NCBI GenBank assembly: GCA_905221605.1
Contig: CAJNDS010000979.1
Span: 197,501 to 259,500, forward strand
Source of the DNA: Symbiodinium natans
Lineage: Eukaryota; Sar; Dinophyceae; Suessiales; Symbiodiniaceae
Reading direction: 5' to 3'
DNA length: 62,000 nt
The translations under genes were made by a program, and so were the position numbers. The notes beneath the pieces are model-generated. The model was not told the DNA's origin. It saw only the letters and a list, made by a program, of their open reading frames with translations, and made no database searches. Shown here in pieces: positions 12,301 to 20,631 of this stretch. Position 1 is the stretch's first letter. The number at the start of each line of letters is the position of its first letter.

Positions 12301-13693
12301 GGTGTAACTTTCCCCCATCGCAGTGCACAAATAAACACAGAGAGAGTGAGCAACAGGAAAGGGTGCAAGGACCAGGAGAGAAGATAAGATGTCCAGGAGT
12401 GTTGGTGTAGAATTTGTAGGTTAGAGAATGGGGGAAAAAGGGAATGTATGCAGCTCCAAAGAACCCACTACCCCTTCATTCCGGAACATCTACCCTATAT
12501 GGCCCTATATACATGTGTATAGAGATCCCCGGTGCGATTTTTATATAAGGTATTTTCCTGAATTAAGGGCTCTTGGGCTCTTTGGGCTGTTGCAAGCTCA
12601 TGTACCAGGAAGAGCGACCTTGTTCAGTTTCAGGGTGTTAGCCGAGATTACAGTGCTCGCCGGGTCATTCTCAGTATCCTTGTCTTTCGAACGCGGAGGC
12701 GACACCAGCAGATCGCCCAAAAGCAGCACACGTGCTTGAAGCTCCTTCTGCTCGAAGAGATCCTTGTGCCAAGCGGAGACCCTTTGTAATTCATCTGGTT
12801 CTCTAGAGTTTGGTGTTAGCCTCCGACTCAGCCTGTATTAACACCACGGTTTAGGGTTTAGGGTTTTAGGGTTTTAGGGTTTTAGGGTTTTAGGGTTTTA
12901 GGGTTTTAGGGTTTTAGGGTTTTAGGGTTTTAGGGTTTTAGGGTTTTAGGGTTTTAGGGTTTGTAGGGTTTGTAGGGTTTTAGGGTTTGTAGGGTTTATA
13001 GGGTTTATAGGGTTTATAGGGTTTATAGGGTTTATAGGGTTTATAGGGTTTAGGGTTTAACCCTAAACCCTAAACCCTAAACCCCCAATATAATGGGGCA
13101 AAGTCGCATCCACAAGGGCAAACGCAGCCAGGTTGTCGGCTGGATCTAGCTCTTCAATCGAAACATGATGTCGCTGCTCTTTGCAGTTCGTGCGACGAGG
13201 TGGCATGCTTGCAGGGAGACAGAGATAGTCAAGATATACCCCAAGTAGGAACACAAAAAATGGTCGAACATCAAGGTTTGGCACAAGGCTTGGCACGAGG
13301 GTCTCACTCAGTCGCAGTGTTGCTGGTATGCTGCATGTATCCTTCACATACGCATACTTTGAGCAGAACACTGCTGGCGCACATGAGTTTCACAGCTCAT
13401 GCAAAGCTTGAAGCAGCTGAGATCGCCTCCGAAGAAGCTGACCTAAAGGCAGTACTTTTTCGGCTAGTACACTATGATCCCTTACAACTATATAGCCCGA
13501 TAAGGAACCAGACATGGGAGCCTTCAGGCATCATGTCATAGGTCTTGTCTACAAAACGAGCCTCCCAAGCCCGAACAATCTCTGACTTGTTGCAGCCACG
13601 GAGCTGTGATGCATCACGATGCATCAGATGGGCATCGACGGCATCGAGGATTAAATGTGGCAGGGAGCTTTTCGGTAGTGATGTAGGGTCCAT
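3052..13693 (-). CDS. Large multi-exon gene, dinoflagellate-type protein with C5-methyltransferase-like motif order
   Basis: Eighteen exons were assembled by hand: 13693-13489, 13442-13394, 13207-13083, 12800-12606, 12228-12182, 11953-11792, 11726-10934, 10827-10755, 9832-9790, 9632-9590, 9350-8470, 7263-7074, 6840-6754, 6453-6395, 6173-6090, 5600-5434, 5259-5086, 4983-4817. Every junction keeps phase, giving about 1,180 codons from the ATG at 13693. Donors are mostly GT; GC occurs at 12181 and 11791, and GA at 10754, 8469, 6394 and 5085. The N-terminal part is uncharacterised; the middle is a basic, low-complexity linker; the C-terminal third carries [16 protein letters not shown] and LEQPANS. 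The function of this family is not known to me. Weakest joins: exons 1-2, 8-9 and 14. Two candidate tail exons lie at 3355-3290 and 3147-3052. Confidence 0.65.
3637..4113 (+). repeat. About 480-bp purine tract (GGAGA/GGAGGA)
   Basis: Almost pure A/G on the plus strand for about 480 bases. It lies between exon 18 and the candidate tail exons of the minus-strand gene, so it is probably intronic. The long charged open frames across it in both directions are composition artefacts. Confidence 0.9.
4114..4690. repeat. G/C homopolymer-rich block with (CG)n
   Basis: Alternating C-rich (4195-4280, 4425-4520) and G-rich (4590-4685) runs around a (GC)n stretch at about 4296-4316 and GGCGCC-type palindromes at 4330-4375. 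Low-complexity frames here are rejected as genes. Confidence 0.85.
4817..4983 (-). CDS. Large gene, exon 18: LEQPANS motif
   Basis: Acceptor ATTGTCAG, donor CAAG|GTACCT. A hydrophobic helix [14 protein letters not shown] leads into [17 protein letters not shown]. Glu-x-Pro after a hydrophobic strand is comparable to the ENV/ENP motif VI of C5 methyltransferases. The last part of the exon is less certain; the donor may lie earlier. Confidence 0.65.
5086..5259 (-). CDS. Large gene, exon 17: APVCSSFT motif
   Basis: Acceptor TTTTGAG, joining in phase to exon 16. It reads [40 protein letters not shown] and [12 protein letters not shown]. The C-x-x-F-T that follows a Pro in [10 protein letters not shown] is spaced like the catalytic Pro-Cys-x-x-Phe-Ser motif IV of C5 DNA methyltransferases, although one residue lies between Pro and Cys. 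The donor is taken as CTCG|GAGCC because it fits the next exon. Confidence 0.7.
5434..5600 (-). CDS. Large gene, exon 16: FFAG motif, methyltransferase motif I-like
   Basis: Acceptor CAGTCAG, donor GGATG|GTAAGTTT (the best canonical donor in the window). It reads [20 protein letters not shown], then VSFDIKY and [15 protein letters not shown]-(E)-x-VS followed about 20 residues later by an acidic residue after a hydrophobic strand resembles motifs I and II of Rossmann methyltransferases, and FAG recalls the DLFAG of cytosine-C5 methyltransferases. This is motif resemblance only. Confidence 0.75.
6090..6840 (-). CDS. Large gene, exons 13-15 (tentative)
   Basis: Exon 13 (6840-6754) reads [19 protein letters not shown] and is well supported by phase. 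Exon 14 (6453-6395, [18 protein letters not shown]) needs a GA donor. Exon 15 (6173-6090, [18 protein letters not shown]) ends at CAA|GTATGC. A competing open frame at 6438-6196 ([20 protein letters not shown]) also looks protein-like and may be an alternative exon. Confidence 0.5.
7074..7263 (-). CDS. Large gene, exon 12: conserved-looking globular segment
   Basis: Starts after CTGCAG and reads [20 protein letters not shown], then [18 protein letters not shown] and a hydrophobic end [10 protein letters not shown]. It continues the ED-FW type segment begun in exon 11. The donor is TTGG|GTCTTT at 7073; an alternative at 7063 (AG|GTGCAG) is possible but does not fit the next exon. Confidence 0.7.
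7290..8328. repeat. TA/CA microsatellite intron with a telomere-like block
   Basis: Intron 11 of the large gene in the model. It consists largely of (TA)n, (CATA)n and (TAAATA)n runs (7430-8080) and a short TTTAGGG/TTATAGGG cluster at 7490-7540. Two short copies of a GCGCCTGCCGGGGCAGGG-like segment occur near 7570 and 7745. No exon seen. Confidence 0.7.
8470..9350 (-). CDS. Large gene, exon 11: basic low-complexity region and FARR motif
   Basis: The longest exon, 881 nt, acceptor TTTGTAG, and a GA donor after SSHE (CACGAG|GACCCC). Order: Ala/Glu-rich start; [12 protein letters not shown]; a Lys/Ala tract KAKAKAKAK; Lys/Pro/Glu-rich disordered region with [25 protein letters not shown]; then [21 protein letters not shown] recall FARR-P-W-AI blocks from many dinoflagellate predicted proteins. 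The lysine tracts would suit a nucleic-acid-associated protein. The frame stays open to 8329, but a GA donor at 8469 joins in frame to the exon at 7263. Confidence 0.75.
9590..9832 (-). CDS. Large gene, exons 9-10: acidic and Pro/Ala exons
   Basis: Exon 9 (9832-9790) encodes [10 protein letters not shown] and ends at GAGAAG|GTGGGA. Exon 10 (9632-9590) encodes [14 protein letters not shown], from acceptor CTACAG to donor AATG|GTGTGG. Phases fit each other and exon 11. The open frame between them is intron read-through. Confidence 0.6.
9930..10600. other. Intron 8: degenerate TTTATAGGG repeats and (TATC)n
   Basis: Holds TTTATAGGG copies (9935-10000), (TA)n and (TATC)n at 10040-10095 and degenerate repeat sequence to about 10440. 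No coding segment seen that fits the gene. Confidence 0.6.
10755..10827 (-). CDS. Large gene, exon 8: short helical exon
   Basis: Reads [20 protein letters not shown] and onwards. The acceptor is ACGGAG|GC, chosen because it matches the phase of exon 7; an alternative acceptor, ATTCAG at about 10842, would need exon 7 to end earlier. The end is placed at a GA donor because that gives the phase needed by exon 9. Confidence 0.45.
10934..11726 (-). CDS. Large gene, exon 7: Ser/Pro/Ala-rich linker
   Basis: A 793-nt exon with acceptor TTTCTAG before GATGTC and donor GGAG|GTACGC. It begins [16 protein letters not shown] and continues as disordered, Ser/Pro/Ala-rich sequence with an RSRSRSSLG patch and several Cys-Pro stretches. 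Its end ([16 protein letters not shown]) is more ordered. It looks like a flexible spacer between the N-terminal module and the exons below. The frame stays open to 10869, but the GTACGC donor fits the phase of the next exon (10827-10755). Confidence 0.7.
11792..13693 (-). CDS. Large gene, exons 1-6 (N-terminal module)
   Basis: Begins at ATG 13693, the first ATG in a frame reading [15 protein letters not shown]. Exon 1 runs to 13489, followed by small exons at 13442-13394, 13207-13083, 12800-12606, 12228-12182 and 11953-11792. Segments are mostly helical and charged ([47 protein letters not shown]). Intron 3 (13082-12801) begins with GTTTAGGG, so a telomere-repeat array forms its 5' splice site. 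Intron 4 (12605-12229) has donor GTACAT and acceptor TTGCAG. Intron 5 starts GCCACT and intron 6 starts GCACGT, both AG|GC donors known from dinoflagellates. Intron 1 is only 46 bp and is the least certain. No known domain recognised. Confidence 0.65.
12846..13082. repeat. Telomere-variant array with internal strand switch
   Basis: Reads TTTTAGGG (8-mer variant, about 12 copies), then TTTATAGGG (about 6 copies), then flips at about 13056-13062 (GGGTTTAACCCTAAA) into about three CCCTAAA copies. It lies inside intron 3 of the minus-strand gene; on that strand the first repeat supplies the donor GTTTAGGG directly after the exon ending at 13083. Confidence 0.9.
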
Positions 13694-14963
13694 TTAGGGG
13701 TTGTATGAGGTTTATAGGGTTTATAGGGTTGACATCAGACAACACCAGCCTTCCTATGAGAGAACTATAAAGCGTAGATGTGTTCCTCGGCGGTTGTTGA
13801 TGGCATGCCTAGGATTGGGGGTAGGGCAGTGTACCTACATACATCATAGGGCCCATTGCTATCAGCATTCAGCTGCCAGAGCCATCCATGTTACCTTTAT
13901 CATGCCCAAAAGTGACCCGACTCCTGAGACCAAGAAAAACAAGTACACAAGAAAACCCGCCAAAAAAAAGTAGGTCAGACCAAAAAAAACAAGCCAGACC
14001 AAAAAAACAAGGGAACGAACAGAAAGGAACACCACACGAGCCTAGGGGTAAAGGCTGGAAGAGCCCCAGTTCCCAAACCCGAAACCTTGACAGATCATTG
14101 CTGCTTGCGCGGGGCTTTGCTGCATTCGCTCGCATGCCCGGGACCCGTCTTGCAGGGTTGCGCCCGAGTTCCCTGACTTCAGGATTAGGGGTCAGGGTTT
14201 ATAGGCTTTTCCGACTTTATCAGAAGTGCAGCCAGGGTTTGGAGTCCAGGGTTGCCTTTTTTGGAGATTCGTGGACTCTAACAAGCCCCTGGAGCGTTTG
14301 GGGTTTAGGATATGTCTTGGTCGATCGTGGGGGCGGGTGTGTCGTACGATGGCGCAACTTGCCTGCCGCTCTAAGACCATGCGCCGCGAATACGCTATGC
14401 CCACGACACCACACGAGCGCTCGCGTGCCCGGGACCTGGCTGCTGGGTTCCCCAAGTTCCCTAGGTTCGGTATTTGGTTTAGGGCCTACAAGGGTTAGGG
14501 TTTAGAGGGTTTAAGGGGTTGAGAATGCAAGGTTTGCGCAGTGTTGCAGTGGTATTTTACGGTTCAGAAGTCCCTTCTCAGCCCACAGTTGAGAGATCCC
14601 TGACAGCAGCTTGCGGCCCTTCCCCTCATAAACCCTAAGCCCTGAATCCGCAGCCCGAAAACCCTTCGACTCTTCTACACCACCCTTGAAACCCTAAAGA
14701 CTTCATCCTAATCTCTTTCTACTCACCTGGTGCGGGGGGGGCTCGGTCCTTTTGAGGGTTCTTATTACAAGGGTTTGGTGGGGTGTGAGTGCCCCCCCCC
14801 CCCCCCCCCCTCAAAAAATGATTTGTAGAACAAAACAGCCTGAGTGATCAACCTCCCTTGGCCACTGAGCCTGGTCACTGACCCTGGTTTAGGTCTTTAT
14901 TGTCCCTGACTCTAAGGGCTACAGGGTCTCTTGGAGCGGGTGTCGTAAGCTGATGGTTTAGCC
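13694..14963. promoter_or_regulatory. Divergent strand-switch spacer
   Basis: Separates the minus-strand ATG at 13693 from the first plausible plus-strand ATG at 14964. It contains a short lysine-rich frame (13902-13973, MPKSDPTPETKKNKYTRKPA), two related segments near 14128 and 14420 (CGCTCGC-TGCCCGGGACC), a poly-C run at about 14793-14810, and a few telomere-like repeats. In dinoflagellates, divergent spacers between unidirectional gene blocks are candidate transcription start regions. No defined promoter motif was identified. Confidence 0.4.
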
Positions 14964-15377
14964 ATGTCTGACATGTCAAAAGAAAATGCTTTCCATTCTA
15001 AGGACGCGCAAGGCGAACATGCCTTGCCAGCGCCGCCGAAGCAGCCCAGGCCTTCTGGCTGTTCTGTTGCAGCACCTGCTGGTGCCATCATCGCGCATCT
15101 CGTTCAAAGTTTTGTGGGATGGACACTCTACCATGGACTATATCCCCCTTGGGAATTGTTTTTTTTTTTTATTTTTGTTCATATAAAACCCAAGAGGATA
15201 TTCAAAATATTAGTATATTTGATTAAGGTTCTAAGGGGAGTATAGTAGACTAAACCCTTCACTGCAGCCGATAAGACGACAACGTGCTGGCGCAGGTCGC
15301 TTAAAGACCTCTTGGCAGCGCGCTTGGAGGCGAGCAATGATGGCGAGTCGGCGGCTAAGAAGAGTGGTGGGAGCTGA
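14964..15377 (+). CDS. Possible small two-exon gene, unknown product
   Basis: Exon 1 starts at ATG 14964 (MSDMSKENAFHSKDAQGEHA) and is Pro/Ala-rich. Exon 2, 15268-15377, has acceptor CACTGCAG and reads RRSLKDLLAARLEASNDGES to TGA at 15375. The exon 1 donor is not fixed: a phase-1 donor at GCTG|GTGCC or CAAA|GTTTTG would join in frame. The product would be about 75-90 residues. No family recognised. Confidence 0.4.
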
Positions 15378-15799
15378 GTGCTTACGGTTCCAGACGCTTT
15401 CGCAGCAGCGTCATCCTAATTCCTACGCTCGAAGGTCCTAAACCCTGAACCGCGAACAGGAGCTGCGTCCTAGCTCCTCGGCCTTAAGGTCCTAAACCTT
15501 GAACCCTAGCGCTAAGCCATTCCGTCATCCCAAAGCATTAAATAACGGCCGCAACATCTTTCAAAACTTGACCAGGTGCGCGTGAACGTGGTTTCGGGTT
15601 TAGGGTTGGAGGGTTGAGCAGCTACATTCGGCTAGTTACATCCCAAGCTTCCAAATCGCAAGCTGTGGTGTAGGGTTTCAGGCTTACGGTACAGGATGAG
15701 CGTGGAGTTCGAGGCCTTAGGGTATTATAATGGGGCTGACAGGTTTCTTGTCATAAGGCCGTACATACTGAACTGACTTAACCCTACTGCGCGTCTGCA

Positions 15800-16440
15800 T
15801 TCTTAGGCGCCTCAAGGATAAGGGTCGAGCGTTGAACCCTAGAAACTCTAAATCTAAAAACCAGACTTCTCAACCCTAAGCTGCTAAACTCCTAAACCCT
15901 AATCCTAACCCCTGAACCCTACACTCCCAAACCCTAAACTCCTAAACCGAAAACTCTTAAGCCTTAAACTCCTAACGCCCAAACCCTAAACTCTTAAACC
16001 CGAAACTGCTAAACTCCCAAGCCTTGAGTCCCAACCCCGCCTAAACCCTAGACTCGTACACTCCTAAACCACCCTGAACCCTGGACCCCTAAACTCCTCT
16101 AGACTCCTAATCTCCTAAACTCTAAACTCTGAACCTTAAACTCCTAAACCCTAAACTCCCAAACGCTTGATTCCGCACCCCTAAACTCTTGAACCCGAGA
16201 CTCCTAAACTCCTAAACTCTAGACTCCTAAACTCCTAAACCTACACCCTGCTCCTCAACCCCTAAACCCTCAACCCTAAACTCCTAAGCCCAGGACTCCT
16301 AAACTCTTAAGCTCTTAGACCCTAAACTCCTAAACCCTAAAGTCCTAAACCCTAGACTCCTAAACCCTAAGCCCTACCCCTATAAACGCTAGACGCCCAA
16401 ACCCCTAAACCCTAAACCCTTGTCTCCTCAGCCCTGAGCC
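15800..16440 (-). repeat. Decayed CCCTAAA block (ACTCCTAA variants)
   Basis: About 640 bp of strongly mutated telomere-type repeats, with CCTAAACTC and CCTAAACCC alternating and indels. It looks much older than the near-perfect arrays further right. Confidence 0.85.
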
Positions 16441-16455
16441 CTAAATCGGCTCCAG

Positions 16456-16530
16456 GTTGTGGGAAAACGTTCCTCGCCCGCGCCTGAGCAGCAGCGGGTG
16501 GTCGGCTGGCGGCCCCGTTCCGACTGACGA
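16456..16530 (+). CDS. Possible 3' terminal exon, unknown
   Basis: After GGCTCCAG the frame reads VVGKRSSPAPEQQRVVGWRP and stops at TGA about 23 codons on. It lies between decayed and intact telomere-repeat blocks, as other exons here do. No partner exon found. Confidence 0.35.
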
Positions 16531-17149
16531 GCCCGGCGGCCGAGTTTACGTGTCTTCAGAGGGTTTAGGGTTCAGGGTTTAGGGTTTGGAGGTAACTCAA
16601 TTTTATACTATCGCGCTCATCGCAAAGGGAGGCCTCGCGCAAAGGGCCGCTTCTCAAATGTCAGGACCCTTCTGAGCGAGCCCTTCCCGAAGTTTAGAGA
16701 GCGCTGTTCATTTTTAACGATTTCTGGTTCTAGGCTTCTAGCAAACAGGGTTTTGGTGCTCTGAGTGAAGGCTCTTTTGGACACGTCGATGTGCTTCAAC
16801 CCTATGTAAAGTCTCCTATGCAGTACGTTTCTGGGGGTTACTATTTATAGTCCCCTATAGCAAACAGAACTACGGAGGAGTCTTCCGGTAGCCTAAGTAA
16901 ACCCTAAAGCTCCCAAGCCGAGACTCTGAAAGCCGAAGCCGCATTCAGCTGTGGTGTCGAGGTCGGCGGAGAACCTGCCAGAACGCTCGCGGGCTGATGC
17001 CCTCAGCACACACCGCTAAGGTCCGCTGCGTGTCGCCTCGCCACGGATTGCCTAGAACCTTCCCTGGTTCGTAATTAGGGGTTCGCAGAAATTCGCGGCG
17101 GCGCAGTTCGCAAATGGGCTTCCCTTACCGATGGAACGCTGTAAACAAT

Positions 17150-18725
17150 TTGCAAGTTGATCTGTTTATGTTAAGAGCCCGAGTGGTCCCAGTACGCCGC
17201 TACAGAGCAAAGTCGTATGGTGTATTTTCACACGTGTACGCCAGCGCCGTAGTACTTGGACCCATTGGGCAAGTGGATGCAAGAGCCAACGTTGCCTTGC
17301 CCACTTGGGTGCCATAGGCCAACAGAAAGCGCCTTGAACCAGCTGCAATTTGCAAAGCAGCTGCGAACGGCACCTGCCATGAACATTAGTTGAATGAAGA
17401 TTTCAACCAGGGATGCGCGGAGGGACACTTTAGAGGCTTTAGGGCTTCCGGGCTGCAGGGTTTAGGGTTTGAGGATTGGAGGGTTGTCGTCAGCCACGCT
17501 TGCAAGAACTTGAACTTGCCAGACCGGAAACTTCAAACCAGCCGAAAGACTAGAGATCGCATGTTGACTGACTGAACCTGAACGATTGGACACATGACTA
17601 ACGAATACACATGCCACCAACATAGAATTCATGAGTTTCATCTTCGGGCTTGCAGAACAGGAAGCCCTGCCCTTTGCAGATTGCCTTCGGGGCAAGGAAG
17701 CCGCCCGCCGCAGACTGTCATCGATTGGCTTCGTAGAACCTTCCCGGGTTCGTATGACCTACACAGGGATTAGTCCGCAAGTGTTCGCAGAAAGATACAG
17801 CGCGCAGTTCGCAGCGAGCTTTTCTCCTCACCCACATACAATTTGCAACATAATGTGTTAGTGTTAAGAGCTCAAGTGGTCCAAGTACCGCTGCAGCGCA
17901 AACTTACATATATATATATATATATATTATGTATATATATATATATATATATATAGTGCTTTGTCGCATTTGTACTTGGGCCCATTGGGCAAGTGGATGC
18001 AAGCGCCAATGTTGCCTTGCCCACGTTGGCCGTAGGCTAGCAGAAAGAGGCTGAAACCAGCTGCAAAGCAGCTGCGAACGGTGCATTTTTTTTGCAGAGT
18101 GAGTCGAGTGATGGTTTCAATAAAAAGGGTGGAGAGACGCTTTGGAGGTTTAGGGTGCTTGGAGCTTTCGGGCTGCAGGGTTGAGGTTTTGCACGGCACG
18201 TATGAGCAGAGTGAGTCGAGGGATGGTTTCAAGAAAAGGTGTGCAAAGAGACGCTTTGGAGGTTTAGGGTGCTTAGAGCTTTCGGGCTGCAGGGTTGAGG
18301 TTTTGCTACTGCAAGTTAATGAAGAGCCCAAGTGGGCCAAGCACCGCTACAGCGCATACTGAAATATCGTGGTTTAGGGTTTAGGGTTTAGGGTTTAGGG
18401 TTTAGGGTTTGACGTATGCCGTAGTGCCCTAGGAGTCATAGGAGTGCTTGGACCCAGTGGGCAAGTGGATGCAAGCGCCAATGTTGCCCTGCCCACATTG
18501 GCCGTAGACTAGCAGAAAGAGGCTGAAACCAGCTGCAAAGCAGCTGCGATTGGCACCTGCCATGAGACGACGGAGTCGAATGAAGATTTCAAGCAAAGAT
18601 GTGCGGAGGGACACTTCAGGTGGTTGAGGGCTTTCGCGCTGCAAGGTTTGAGGATTGGAGGGTTATGTTCAACTACCCTTACAAGAACTTTGAATTTGCC
18701 AGACCGGAAACTTCCAACGAGCCGC
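17150..18725. repeat. Three related ~400-bp units
   Basis: The block CATTGGGCAAGTGGATGCAA followed by GTTGCCTTGCCCAC, CTGCAAAGCAGCTGCGAA and GGCTGCAGGGTT occurs three times, near 17265, 17980 and 18455. The middle copy is interrupted by (TA)n at 17907-17955 and contains a further tandem duplication of about 114 bp (18095-18196 and 18209-18310). Units 1 and 3 also share ACTTGCCAGACCGGAAACTT-like ends. No open frame is conserved across all copies, so this reads as a local segmental repeat. Confidence 0.75.
18369..18411 (+). repeat. TTTAGGG array, about 6 copies
   Basis: Near-perfect array between two of the repeat units described above. Confidence 0.9.
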
Positions 18726-19133
18726 CTCAACCCTAAAGCCTACACGTACAATGCAAGTAAAGTGTATAAGGGCTTTGTTATCGAGTTTAGCTTTTGGTGC
18801 CAGGCTCGCCAATTTGATTAAGCACCCCTAAACCCTAACCCTAAACCCTAAACCCTAAACCCTGAACCCTAGGGTTGACAGTTTAGGACATAAACCCTAA
18901 ACCCTACACAAATTTGATCGCGCTCCGGCTCGCAGCGGCTTTGGTGCCCACGTGTCACCAACTTCCGCATTTTTCGCGCCCGGCCATAGAGGATATCACC
19001 ATGGGCACAATTTCAAGTTTCAGAGTACGGCCTTCTAAAGTTTAGTGTTTAGACCTCAGGTTCCGAAGCTGGCTAGAGGCAGCTTTGACGAGTTTCGCGC
19101 ATGAAAGATTATGTGCTGCAACATCAAGCTTAC

Positions 19134-19277
19134 CTCAACCATCGAAGTACACTTACAGACATCTGAGGAAAGCAGACCGTGAAGGTTCAGGGTTGAGGAA
19201 GCATCGGGTACGTGTAGGGGAACAGCGATCCCCGGAGCCGCCACAGTGCTGCAGGCGCTTGGCTCCGCCGAAACCAT
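19134..19277 (-). CDS. First exon of an unknown minus-strand gene
   Basis: ATG at 19277 opens a 48-codon frame (MVSAEPSACSTVAAPGIAVP, ending KCTSMVE) that ends exactly at GTTGAG|GTAAGCTTG, a good GT donor. Downstream minus-strand exons were not found. It is one of few minus-strand exons right of 14 kb. Confidence 0.5.
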
Positions 19278-19649
19278 AGATCCTAAACCCCAAAAACGCA
19301 ACGGATAGGGTTTAGGGGTTAGGGGGTAGGGTTTAGGGTTTGGGGCTTAGGGTTTAGGGCTTAGGGCTTAGGGCTTAGGGGTTAGGGCTTGGGTTCATAA
19401 GGGTTTAGGGTTCGGTGTACGTAGGGTTTAGGGTTTAGGGTTTAGGGGCCCCACCAAAAACAAGGGTCCACATAACCCCTGTGTAAAATTGTTTTTGTTA
19501 AAGGGAGGTAGGAAGGTCGACAGAGAGAGAGAGGATATCAAAAAGACGGAGGTAGATGTTGAGCGAAGTCTTGAGCTCAAAGTGACGTGCATCGACTACG
19601 CCCACGCGGTCGTGACAGGCAGCACGAATAGCCAACTGTGTGCTCTTAC

Positions 19650-19834
19650 CGGTCACCAATGATTTCGGGCCCACAGAGCTCAAATGGCTTCAGGGTCGCA
19701 GTTGCGCAATCCCTCACTTCCTGTGGATCCCTAAATGCTCCAAACCTCGCTGGTCGCTTCGTTTTCATATCCCACGCCTCCTCCCCGTCCTTGAGTGACT
19801 CAATGAGTCTTTGTGGGGAGCCTGCAATTTCAAC
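19650..19834 (-). CDS. Exon of unknown minus-strand gene
   Basis: Acceptor CTGCAG, then VEIAGSPQRLIESLKDGEEA, DMKTKRPARFGAFRDPQEV and LKPFELCGPEIIGD, ending at GACCG|GTAAGAG. A second minus frame overlapping its end (19683-19498, QLAIRAACHDRVGVVDARHF) is also protein-like; either the GTAAGAG donor is not used or a frame change lies here. Confidence 0.5.
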
Positions 19835-20631
19835 CTGCAGAGGGTTTGGGTTTGAAGGGGCTCTAGTCTTGACCAGGCGGGGGCTGACTTTCAAAGGGCG
19901 GGCCTCTTGTAGAAGACTTAGGAGGCCCAAAACCCCAACACCGCCTCTAGTATGTGAACCCTGACGTCCCGAACTCTTTTCAAATTCTCATCTTCGAGCC
20001 TTTTATCCCCTGATGTTCGGCCCCCTTTCTAAAGCCCTATGCCCCTTGTGAGACCCCCTTTGAGCCGCTTTGAACCAATCTCAAGCCCTTGGTAAAATTG
20101 CCAATGAACCTTGCGAGGGGCGACTCTCCAAACAGCTGCGCCTGCACGGACCTCGGCCCATGTCGGGTCTATCTAGGGTTTAGGTTTTGGGGTTTAAGGT
20201 TGAGGGTTTAGGGATTCAGGCTTAGTAAGGGTTTAGGGTTTAAGGTTTCGGTTTAGGGTTTAGGGTTCAGGGTTGTTTCATGGGAATACAGACCTTGTTG
20301 CGCTAAACCCGAAGTCTCAAAGCCTGACAAAGCTATGCCGCTATGGCCTCAGGGTTGAGGGGGTTTCGGGTTTAGGGTTTAGTGGCAGTCCAGAGCAGTG
20401 CTGGGGCGTATCAGCATCCGGGCCTCGGAGCTGCTCTGCAAGCTTCATGTAGAGCGCCAGATTTAGGGCAACCCAAAACAGGCACCATGACACCCCAATT
20501 TTACCTTAAACCCTAAACCCTAAACCTTAAACCCTGCACCCTCATCCCTGAACCCTGAACCCTGAACCCTGAACCCTAAACCCTAAACCCTAAACCCCCC
20601 CCCCCCCCACCTTATATCATGCTGAGGATCC

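Noticed and set aside
17250-18500. tRNA-like pieces (GGTTCG near 17060 and 17745)
   Set aside because: No cloverleaf could be formed; isolated T-arm-like words only.
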